From Serratia sp. FDAARGOS_506 (GTDB lineage: Bacteria; Pseudomonadota; Gammaproteobacteria; Enterobacterales; Enterobacteriaceae), in contig NZ_CP033831.1 of the NCBI RefSeq assembly GCF_003812745.1, positions 4,464,001-4,528,000 on the forward strand: DNA of 64,000 nucleotides, read 5' to 3'. The notes beneath the pieces are model-generated. The model did no database searches, was not told the DNA's origin, and saw only the letters and a program-made list of their open reading frames with translations. Positions 17,214-24,371 of this stretch are shown here, in pieces (the stretch's first letter is position 1; each line of letters opens with the position of its first letter). The position numbers and the translations under genes were made by a program.

Positions 17214-18323
17214 ATGCCGCTCACTTTCAAACGTTCGGAAAGGCTTTCCATCGGCACCGAAATAGAGCTGCAGTTAGTCGATGACGAGCACTACGATCTT
17301 ACCGATCGGGCTGACCGGGTGGTCAGCGAGATCGGCGACCGCCGGCGCGTCAAACATGAGCTCACAAAATCGATGGTGGAGCTGAACAGCTCTGTGCACC
17401 GCGATCTCGCTGAACTGCACGCCGAGCTGCGCGCCCTGACCGCAACCGTCCGGCGCAGCGCGCAACGCCTGGGCTGTGACGTTTGCGGCGGCGGCCGCCA
17501 TCTCAGCAACGACTGGCGCAAGCAGGTCATCAGCGACAACGCGCGCTACAGACAGCTGGCCAGTCGCTTTGGCTATCTCTCCAAACTGGCCTGCGTGTTC
17601 GGCCAACACATTCACCTCGGCGTCAACGACGGGGACGAGGCGATATACCTGTGCCATGCGCTGACGCCCTATTTTCCGCAGCTGATCGCGCTCAGCGCTT
17701 CGTCGCCGCTGTATCAGGGCGTCGATACGTGCTTTGCCAGTTCCCGTTTCAGCGCGCAGAACTCCTTCCCCAACTACGGCTGCCTGGAACACATCTACAG
17801 CTGGAGCGAATTCAACGCCTACTACGAACGGCTGAACGCCGCCGGCGTGATTGAAAGCATCAAGGATATTTACTGGGATGCGCGGCCAAAACCGGAACTG
17901 GGCACGGTAGAGATCCGCATCTGCGATACGCCGCTGCGCATCGCGCACGCCGTGCTGCTGGTCGGCTATTGCCGTCTGCTGGCTGATTTTCTGTTGCAGC
18001 GCCGGACGCCGATCGCGCCGGAATACGATGCTTTCACCAATTACAACAAGATCAACGCCTATCGCAGCGGTTTCGCCGCCGAATACGTCGATCCCGTGAC
18101 GCTGCGCCGCAGCAGCCTGACCGCCCACATCCTGCACACCCTCGAGGCGCTGAGCGATTTCGCCGAGCGGCGGGAGGATCGGGCGGTGTTACAGGCGATC
18201 GAGTGCCATGTTCGCCAGGGCATCAGCGATTCGGAGCATATCCGCCAAATGTTGCACAACGGCCTGCCGCAGGCTCAGGTGATAAAACGCCTGTGCGATG
18301 AACTGTTGCAGCCTGCAAGTTAA
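17214..18323 (+). CDS. ybdK: carboxylate-amine ligase YbdK (GCS2 family)
   Basis: A 369-residue member of glutamate-cysteine ligase family 2. E. coli YbdK (372 residues) is a weak gamma-glutamylcysteine ligase in vitro. The motif SIGTEIELQLVD near the N-terminus and GQHIHLGVNDGDEAIYL mark the ATP-grasp-like active site. The start at 17214 has a near-perfect GGAAGGAGGT ribosome site; longer frames from 17055 overlap the arsR leader and are rejected. It is divergent from ars, and extra thiol supply could help arsenic tolerance, which is an inference. Confidence 0.92.
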   Translation: MPLTFKRSERLSIGTEIELQLVDDEHYDLTDRADRVVSEIGDRRRVKHELTKSMVELNSSVHRDLAELHAELRALTATVRRSAQRLGCDVCGGGRHLSNDWRKQVISDNARYRQLASRFGYLSKLACVFGQHIHLGVNDGDEAIYLCHALTPYFPQLIALSASSPLYQGVDTCFASSRFSAQNSFPNYGCLEHIYSWSEFNAYYERLNAAGVIESIKDIYWDARPKPELGTVEIRICDTPLRIAHAVLLVGYCRLLADFLLQRRTPIAPEYDAFTNYNKINAYRSGFAAEYVDPVTLRRSSLTAHILHTLEALSDFAERREDRAVLQAIECHVRQGISDSEHIRQMLHNGLPQAQVIKRLCDELLQPAS

Positions 18324-18418
18324 GTTTCAGCTATCGATTCCATACGCCAAAGCCGCTGTTCATTATGTGCTCTTTCGCTACAATCGTGAGCACTGACATT
18401 CACCGTATCGAGGACACC

Positions 18419-18598
18419 ATGTACAACTTCTCCCGCTATCAGGCAAAAGAACTGGCGCTGGCTTATATGAGCGGCAAAAAGCACGATCTGTCGCCGCAAG
18501 AGTTTTTGCAGCAGTTGAAAAGCAGCGAACGTTCGTTTGAGCACCTGTTGAAGCACGGCAGCGAAATGCCGCGTGAAGTGCTGGTAAAAAGCTTCTGA
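18419..18598 (+). CDS. small protein of unknown function (59 residues)
   Basis: Starts MYNFSRYQAKELALAY with GAGGA 5 bases upstream. It is charged, helix-prone and cytoplasmic, with no membrane segment or cysteine cluster. It follows ybdK by about 95 bases in the same direction. I do not recognise a family. Confidence 0.65.
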   Translation: MYNFSRYQAKELALAYMSGKKHDLSPQEFLQQLKSSERSFEHLLKHGSEMPREVLVKSF

Positions 18599-18729
18599 GC
18601 GGCCGGTTGCCGGCCAGTTTCCGTCTACGCCGCCGGTGGCGAGTCTGACAGATTCGCGCTTTCCCGGCCGTTTCTCCTCCCTTTCTCCGCAACACAGCGT
18701 TTCGCCCCTACAGGCGAAAAGGTTGAAAA

Positions 18730-18776
18730 TTCGCATCTAGAAGCGAATTATTGACATATTCGTATCAAGATGCGAA
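18730..18776. promoter_or_regulatory. two tandem 18-bp palindromic operators before the satD-like gene
   Basis: TTCGCATCTAGAAGCGAA (18730-18747) and TTCGTATCAAGATGCGAA (18759-18776) are two versions of one dyad, TTCGYATC-NN-GATGCGAA. A TTGACA hexamer lies between them at 18751-18756. A repressor bound here would cover the promoter. The satD-like product has a C-terminal helix-turn-helix-like region and could be that protein. Confidence 0.6.
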
Positions 18777-18811
18777 TTTATAGTCATCTCCTGCAAACAA
18801 CGGATCACAGC

Positions 18812-19408
18812 ATGCCGACGCCAATCAGCGTAATCAGCGGCGATCTGGTCGATTCTCGCCGCTCAGACACCGCCAACTACCTCAATGGGCTGCATAGCCT
18901 GCTCGATCGGCTGCAGCTCGACGGACGGCTGCATCAAGTGGAAATCTTTCGCGGTGATGCCTTCCAGGCGCAGGCTGCCCCGGAGGACGGGCTGCTGCTG
19001 GCGGTATATATTCGCCTCGCGCTACGGGCGATGGGCGCCGCACACTGGGATGCGCGCATCGCCGTCGGGCTCGGCAACCAACGGCCCGAAGCCGCCGGTT
19101 ACGGCAGTGCCTTTATCAATTCCGGCAGCGCGCTGGACGCCATGGCAAAAAATTGCCGGCTGGCTCTGAAAACCGACAACGATCGGACAAACGCCATTGT
19201 CAGCGATCTGCTGCCGATGTTAGATCATGTGATTGCCCGCCTGTCACAGGCCGAAGCCCGCATCGTTCAGGCGAGAATGTTCGCCGACAGCGGCGCCGCC
19301 GTGGCAGACCAGCTGCAAAAAGCCGCCTCTACGGTCTCCGCTACCCTGAAACGCGCTGCCTACGAGGAAATCATGCGGTTTATTCACGCCATTAACAGGA
19401 TCGTCTGA
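18812..19408 (+). CDS. SatD-family protein, possible DNA-binding autoregulator
   Basis: A 198-residue protein starting MPTPISVISGDLVDSRR, the pattern of the SatD family. The N-terminal two thirds resemble a nucleotidyl-cyclase-like fold (VEIFRGDAFQ, ARIAVGLGN, GYGSAFINSGSALDAM). The last 60 residues (SQAEARIVQARMF...VSATLKRAAYEEIMRF) look like a sigma-type helix-turn-helix. The ATG at 18770 lies inside the second operator, so the start at 18812 is preferred. It overlaps functionally with the next gene: only 2 bases separate them. The family is poorly characterised. Confidence 0.7.
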   Translation: MPTPISVISGDLVDSRRSDTANYLNGLHSLLDRLQLDGRLHQVEIFRGDAFQAQAAPEDGLLLAVYIRLALRAMGAAHWDARIAVGLGNQRPEAAGYGSAFINSGSALDAMAKNCRLALKTDNDRTNAIVSDLLPMLDHVIARLSQAEARIVQARMFADSGAAVADQLQKAASTVSATLKRAAYEEIMRFIHAINRIV

Positions 19409-19410
19409 CT

Positions 19411-20184
19411 ATGGATCTGACCTATGCGCCTTTGCTGGCCTGGCTGTTGTTCGTCCATCTGCTGGCGGATTTTCCGCTGCAGCCGCTGAGTTGGGTGGAA
19501 GATAAAATCCAACATCGCGTACGTTCGCGTTTTCTGGTGTTGCACGCGTTGCTGCACGGGGTGCTGGCCGCCTGGGTCGTGGCGGGTTTCGGCCTGCTGC
19601 ACGGGGGGCTTTCTTCGCTTCAGGTACTGGCCAGCCTGCTGCTCATCGCCGTCAGCCACTACCTGATCGATTTGCTGAAAGTCACCGCAATGAACCGCCT
19701 GAGCCCGGCCCGCAGTTTCCTGCTCGATCAGGGATTGCATCTGGCGGTGATCGCCTTGCTGTGGCTGGGGCTGACGCCGAATGCCGGTGAACTGCTCGCC
19801 GCGCTGGGGCGGCAACTGGGGAGTTGGCAAGCCGGTCTGGTGCTGGTGGCCTACAGCCTGATTTATCTGCCGATGAGCCTGCTGATCGGGCAACTGCTGG
19901 CGCGCTGGACACCGCAAATGCCGCCTTCGGCCAAGGCCGACAACGACTCACTGCTGCGCGCGGGCAAACAGATTGGCTATCTGGAGAGAACGCTCATCCT
20001 GACCTTTGTGCTGCTGGGGCAAATCCCGGCGATCGGCTTTTTGCTGGCGGCCAAATCTATCTTCCGTTTCGGCGATCTGCGCCAAAGCGATGATAAGATG
20101 CGCACCGAGTATGTGCTGCTCGGCACGCTGTTTTCCTTCACGCTGACCATCATGCTCGGCCTGCTGGTCAACAAACTGCTCTAG
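19411..20184 (+). CDS. DUF3307-type membrane protein
   Basis: A 257-residue protein with about seven hydrophobic segments. The N-terminus (LLAWLLFVHLLADFPLQP) and HALLHGVLAAW, SHYLIDLLKV are marks of the DUF3307 family, often next to SatD-like genes. Two clusters of His/Asp near the membrane (HLLADF, HYLID) suggest a metal or catalytic site but no reaction is known. It is 2 bases after the satD-like gene, so the two are translated together and probably act together. Confidence 0.78.
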   Translation: MDLTYAPLLAWLLFVHLLADFPLQPLSWVEDKIQHRVRSRFLVLHALLHGVLAAWVVAGFGLLHGGLSSLQVLASLLLIAVSHYLIDLLKVTAMNRLSPARSFLLDQGLHLAVIALLWLGLTPNAGELLAALGRQLGSWQAGLVLVAYSLIYLPMSLLIGQLLARWTPQMPPSAKADNDSLLRAGKQIGYLERTLILTFVLLGQIPAIGFLLAAKSIFRFGDLRQSDDKMRTEYVLLGTLFSFTLTIMLGLLVNKLL

Positions 20185-20187
20185 GTG

Positions 20188-20211
20188 CGGGGGCAAAGAA
20201 TTTCGCCCCCG
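20188..20211. terminator. hairpin between the DUF3307 gene and mgtB
   Basis: CGGGGGC and GCCCCCG pair over 7 bp with a 10-base loop containing AAAGAATTTC. Position between two convergent genes suits a bidirectional terminator. Confidence 0.55.
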
Positions 20212-20230
20212 AAGTGAACGCCGAGGCGGC

Positions 20231-22930
20231 TTACAGCCACTCGCCAAAGCGGCGGATATAAAAACGCTTCATCAACTGCGCGACCACGCAGTAGCTGACC
20301 AACGTCGCGGCCAACCACGGGAAGTATTCCCACGGCAGCGGCTGCAGGCCGACCAGGGCGCCGAGCGGTGAGAACGGAATGTAGATGCCGAGCGCCATCA
20401 CCAATCCGGTGGTCAGCAACACCGGCAGCGCCGCGGTGCTCTGAATGAACGGAATCTTCTGAGTGCGCAGCATATGCACCACCAACGTTTGCGACAGCAG
20501 CCCCTCAATGAACCAGCCTGACTGGAACAGCGCCTGGTGTTCCACGCTGTTGGCGGCGAACACGTACCACATCAGCGCATACGTCGTGATATCGAAGATC
20601 GATGAGGTCGGCCCAATCCACAGCATAAAGCGCCCGATGTTTTTGGAGTCCCACTTGCGCGGCTTGCGCAGAAACTCTTTGTCCATCTTGTCCCACGGCA
20701 GCGACAGCTGAGAAATGTCGTACATCAGGTTCTGAATCAACAGGTGGATCGCCAGCATCGGCAGGAACGGGATGAAGGCGCTGGCCACCAGCACCGAGAA
20801 CACGTTGCCGAAGTTGGAGCTGGCGGTCATGTTCAGATACTTGATGATATTGCCGAAGGTCTCGCGCCCTTTGATCACCCCCTCTTCCAGCACCATCAGG
20901 TTCTTTTCCAGCAGGATGATGTCCGCCGATTCCTTGGCGATGTCAGTGCCGGTGTCGACCGAAATGCCGACGTCGGCGTCGCGCAGCGCCGGCGCATCGT
21001 TGATGCCGTCGCCAAGGAAGCCGACGGTATGTCCGTTGGCCTGCAGCATTTTCAGCACCCGCGATTTTTGCAGCGGCGTCAGCTTGGTGAAGACCGTGCG
21101 CTGCTCCACTTCGCGCGCCAGCTCTTCGTCATCCATCTGCTCAATCTGCAGCCCAGAGAGCGGCTCCCCCGGCTCCAGCCCGACGTCGCGGCAGATCTTG
21201 CAGGTGATCACCGGGTTGTCGCCCGTCAGCACCTTCACCGTCACGCCGTTTTCCTGCAGCGCGGCAATCGCCTGCTGCGCGCTCTCCTTCGGTGGATCGA
21301 GGAAGGTCAGCAGCCCTTGCACCACCATGTCGCGCTCGTCGGCTACGCTCAGCGGCTCGGCCGGGCGTTGCATATCCAGCTCGCGCGTCGCCAGCACCAG
21401 CACGCGGAAACCGTCCTCGTTATACTCGCGGGCCAGCGCCTGCAACGCCGCACGGCGCCCTTCGTCCAATTCCAGCGTCTTGTCGCCTTCTCGCACGTGG
21501 GTGGCGATCTCCAGCATCTCCTCCACTGCGCCCTTACAGATCAGCTGCTGCTTGCCATTCTCATCCGCAACCACGATCGACAGACGGCGACGCACGAAAT
21601 CGAACGGCAGCTCGTCCACCTTGCTGAAACGCCCTAGGGCTTCGATCCCCGGTTTGCCGCGCCCGAAGCGGATCACCGCCTGGTCCATCAGGTTCTTCAT
21701 GCCGCTCTGATGGAAGCTGTTCAACCAGGCCAGGTGCAACACCTCGTTATCCCTGGCGCCATTGACGTCGATATGGTGTTCGAGAATGATGCGGTCCTGG
21801 GTCAGGGTACCGGTCTTGTCGGTGCAAAGCACGTCCATGGCGCCGAAGTTCTGAATGGCGTTCAAGCGCTTCACCACCACCTTGCGGCGCGACATGGCGA
21901 TCGCCCCTTTCGCCAGGTTGGAGCTGACGATCATCGGCAGCATTTCCGGCGTCAGGCCAACCGCCACCGCCAGTGCGAACAGCGCCGCCTCGCTCCAATC
22001 GCCTTTGGTGAAGCCGTTGATCAGCAACACCACCGGCACCATCACCAGCATAAAGCGGATCAACAACCAGCTGACGCTGTTCACCCCGCGATCGAACGCG
22101 GTTTGCGCCCGCGAACCGACGATCGACTTGGCCAGTGAACCGAAGTACGTGCGCCCACCGGTCGCCACCACCACCGCCGTGGCGGTACCGCTGGCGACGT
22201 TGGTGCCCATCAGGCAGATATTGGACAGTTCAAGCAGCGCGTTCTCGCTGGACACTTCCCCTTCGCTCGACTTCTGCGCTACGTTGCCCATGGCATCGTA
22301 TTTCTCGATAGGGATCGCTTCACCGGTCAAAATCGCCTGGCTGATGAACAGATCGCGCGAGGCGATAAGGCGTACGTCGGCCGGCACCATGTCACCGGCG
22401 GAGAGCTGAATGATATCCCCCGGCACCAGTTCGCGGATCGGCACTTCCAGCGTCAGCGGATGCGCGCTGTAGCTGCTGCGGCGCAATACCGTGGCGGTGG
22501 TGCGCACCATCGACTTCAACGCTTCCGCCGCTTTGTTGGTGCGATATTCTTGCCAAAAACGCAGCAGCCCGCTCAGCGTGACCATGGTCAGAATGATAAT
22601 GACGCCGGTGAGTTCAGTTTCTTCACCGCTCTGGAGCGGCAACCAATAATCGGTAAAGAAACTGATCGCAGCCAGCACCATCAGCACGAAGATAAACGGG
22701 TTGTTGAAGGCCTTGATCAGCTGAATCAAGGCATGCGGTGCCTTATCGTGGGCGACCTGGTTGGCGCCGAACTGCTCCAGCCGCTCATCGGCGTCGTCCT
22801 GGGTCAAGCCGTTACGGTTGCACTTCAGGTTCGCCAGCGTTTGGGCGATGCTGTTGGTCGCCTCTTCCGCAATGGCGTAGGTCACCGCATCTTTATCGCG
22901 GCGACGCATTCTTTCATTAATCTGAGTCAT
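20231..22930 (-). CDS. mgtB: magnesium-transporting P-type ATPase MgtB
   Basis: An 899-residue P3B-type ATPase that imports Mg2+. The phosphorylation motif LCTDKTGTLTQ, the hinge TGDNPVITCKICRDVGL and GDGINDAPALRDADVGIS are present, with about ten membrane spans. The N-terminal half (NPFIFVLMVLAAISFFTDYWLPL) and the C-terminus match Salmonella MgtB better than MgtA, and mgtC lies upstream, as in mgtCB. It is probably co-transcribed with mgtC, with extra control by the leader ORF at 23037-23087. No mgtR-like ORF follows. Confidence 0.93.
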   Translation of the reverse strand: MTQINERMRRRDKDAVTYAIAEEATNSIAQTLANLKCNRNGLTQDDADERLEQFGANQVAHDKAPHALIQLIKAFNNPFIFVLMVLAAISFFTDYWLPLQSGEETELTGVIIILTMVTLSGLLRFWQEYRTNKAAEALKSMVRTTATVLRRSSYSAHPLTLEVPIRELVPGDIIQLSAGDMVPADVRLIASRDLFISQAILTGEAIPIEKYDAMGNVAQKSSEGEVSSENALLELSNICLMGTNVASGTATAVVVATGGRTYFGSLAKSIVGSRAQTAFDRGVNSVSWLLIRFMLVMVPVVLLINGFTKGDWSEAALFALAVAVGLTPEMLPMIVSSNLAKGAIAMSRRKVVVKRLNAIQNFGAMDVLCTDKTGTLTQDRIILEHHIDVNGARDNEVLHLAWLNSFHQSGMKNLMDQAVIRFGRGKPGIEALGRFSKVDELPFDFVRRRLSIVVADENGKQQLICKGAVEEMLEIATHVREGDKTLELDEGRRAALQALAREYNEDGFRVLVLATRELDMQRPAEPLSVADERDMVVQGLLTFLDPPKESAQQAIAALQENGVTVKVLTGDNPVITCKICRDVGLEPGEPLSGLQIEQMDDEELAREVEQRTVFTKLTPLQKSRVLKMLQANGHTVGFLGDGINDAPALRDADVGISVDTGTDIAKESADIILLEKNLMVLEEGVIKGRETFGNIIKYLNMTASSNFGNVFSVLVASAFIPFLPMLAIHLLIQNLMYDISQLSLPWDKMDKEFLRKPRKWDSKNIGRFMLWIGPTSSIFDITTYALMWYVFAANSVEHQALFQSGWFIEGLLSQTLVVHMLRTQKIPFIQSTAALPVLLTTGLVMALGIYIPFSPLGALVGLQPLPWEYFPWLAATLVSYCVVAQLMKRFYIRRFGEWL

Positions 22931-23036
22931 AACGCTATTCTCTTATTTTCGTTCTGCGCACAGGGATATCCCGCCCGATAAACAGGTGACTCTGCGCAGA
23001 GTGGAATTTTTTAATTAGCGTGACTGAATAGCGTGA

Positions 23037-23087
23037 TTACCCTGTCAGCCACGCAGAAATCATTTCCCTTCCGGGGTCATCGTCCAT
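23037..23087 (-). CDS. 16-residue leader peptide upstream of mgtB
   Basis: ATG at 23087 is preceded by AAGGAGG 4 bases upstream, a near-ideal ribosome site. The frame reads MDDDPGREMISAWLTG and stops at 23037, 106 bases before mgtB. E. coli MgtL (starting MEPDPTPLP) also carries acidic residues and proline near its N-terminus and senses Mg2+ by intrinsic ribosome destabilisation. The acidic Asp-Asp-Asp-Pro start suggests the same principle here; this is inference from composition and position. Confidence 0.55.
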   Translation of the reverse strand: MDDDPGREMISAWLTG

Positions 23088-23172
23088 AACGCCTCCTTAA
23101 TGCTCCGCGTTATTCAGGCGCGCCCGAATAACCTGAACATATAATCAAGTTAATAAATATTTATATAATTAA

Positions 23173-23871
23173 TCAGACCGGTAATTCGGACGCGACGCGC
23201 CAGCGAACGGCACTCACGCTTTTTTCCAGACTGACGCGGCAGACAATACCCTCAATTTCTTTTTGCGCGGCCGGCGTGGCGGTAATTTCTGCGCACACTT
23301 CCAATTGGCCAGGGCTGGAAATATCGGCGCTGCGCAAGGACTGCAGCCGTAAGGCGACGCCGTTCAGCGCCTGCAGAATCAGGGTGCGCACCAGAATTTC
23401 ATCCTGCTCGCCGCAGGTCACCTGAATGCGATAGCACAGTTCCAGATCGGTCGCCTGCTGGTGCGGCTGCAGGTTGATGCGCTGAGCGGCCTCACGCAGC
23501 AGGATATTGGCACACAGGATCACCAGCGTGGCGACCACCGCATCCCAATGCTGGCCCAGGCCGCACAGTACGCCGATCCCAGCCGAACACCACAGCGTGG
23601 CGGCGGTGTTGAGGCCGCGAATGTTCAGCCCTTCACGCATGATGACGCCGGCACCGAGGAAGCCGATACCCGAGACGATTTGCGCGGCCACGCGGCCGGC
23701 GCTGGCCGGATCGGTGGACATGGAGCTGAGAATAAAGACCGCCGCGCCGGTTGCCACCAGCGCATTGGTACGCAGGCCGGCCATACGTTGACGCCACTGG
23801 CGCTCGGCGCCAATCACCGCGCCCAGGCACATCGCCAGCAATAAATTCAAAACGAAAGGAGTCATAGCCAT
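23173..23871 (-). CDS. mgtC: MgtC-family virulence/Mg2+-limitation protein
   Basis: A 232-residue inner-membrane protein. The hydrophobic N-terminal half (NLLLAMCLGAVIGAERQWRQRMAGLRTNALVATGAAVF) is the MgtC/SapB signature and GIGFLGAGVIMREG is strongly conserved. The C-terminal 90 residues form a soluble ACT-like domain as in Salmonella MgtC, which restrains the F1Fo ATPase and aids survival in macrophages and at low Mg2+. It is upstream of mgtB with a 242-base spacer and has a long leader with a PhoP box, so PhoPQ control is likely. Confidence 0.93.
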   Translation of the reverse strand: MAMTPFVLNLLLAMCLGAVIGAERQWRQRMAGLRTNALVATGAAVFILSSMSTDPASAGRVAAQIVSGIGFLGAGVIMREGLNIRGLNTAATLWCSAGIGVLCGLGQHWDAVVATLVILCANILLREAAQRINLQPHQQATDLELCYRIQVTCGEQDEILVRTLILQALNGVALRLQSLRSADISSPGQLEVCAEITATPAAQKEIEGIVCRVSLEKSVSAVRWRVASELPV

Positions 23872-24209
23872 GACTGTCCCCTTAATTAACCGCAGGAGAT
23901 AAAATCATGTGCTGTTTAGCACACGCAAAATCGCGCCGAAAATAAATCAGCGAATCAGCGTGCTGAGCCTGGAGGGAAAAGGCTGTGGCTGCAGAATACC
24001 ATAATAACGTCCAACTCAATTCACCTGAAACCGTCAGGCCTCAGGAAGCGTTTTTTATTCGGGTATGCACAGCTCAGGAATAACTGGAGAGGGGTGCTGC
24101 CCGCCGATAACGGCAAGCAACAAATCAGAAGAGAATTGGTCAGCTTGCCTTATTTGTTTTATTACAACTACAACTGTCCAATTGGGTTTCTCCACCGAAA
24201 TTTTGGCTG
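23872..24209 (-). promoter_or_regulatory. long 5' leader of mgtC
   Basis: About 340 bases lie between a candidate -10 (TATACT at 24215-24210) and mgtC. Salmonella mgtC has a comparable regulated leader. Visible elements are a small hairpin (TGTGCT / AGCACA) at 23909-23924, directly followed by an 8-codon ORF MILSPAVN (23908-23882), and AGCCT / AGGCT arms near 23970-23985. Whether they form Mg2+- or proline-sensing structures cannot be judged by eye. Confidence 0.4.
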
Positions 24210-24249
24210 AGTATAGTGACGTCGTGTAATGAAGTAAAGGCGAATTTAT

Positions 24250-24265
24250 TAAACGAAAAATAAAC
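24250..24265 (-). promoter_or_regulatory. candidate PhoP box upstream of mgtC
   Basis: On the minus strand the sequence reads GTTTA-TTTTTC-GTTTA, two direct half-sites at 11-bp spacing, as in the (T/G)GTTTA-N5-(T/G)GTTTA consensus. The candidate -10 is 34 bases downstream, farther than in the simplest class of PhoP promoters, so an alternative -10 may be used. Confidence 0.65.
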
Positions 24266-24371
24266 TGAAATACCGCAATGATATTCCGATGTCACAAATA
24301 GAAAACGGCAACATTGGGCGCCGGTGCGCTTATCGATAAACTACCCTCCTTCATCTTTCAAGGACGCACCG

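Noticed and set aside
20185-20230. mgtR-like micro-ORF after mgtB
   Set aside because: The space is short and filled by a hairpin; no hydrophobic micro-frame is seen.
20744-21637. Plus-strand frames opposite mgtB
   Set aside because: Reverse-complement shadows of a conserved ATPase.
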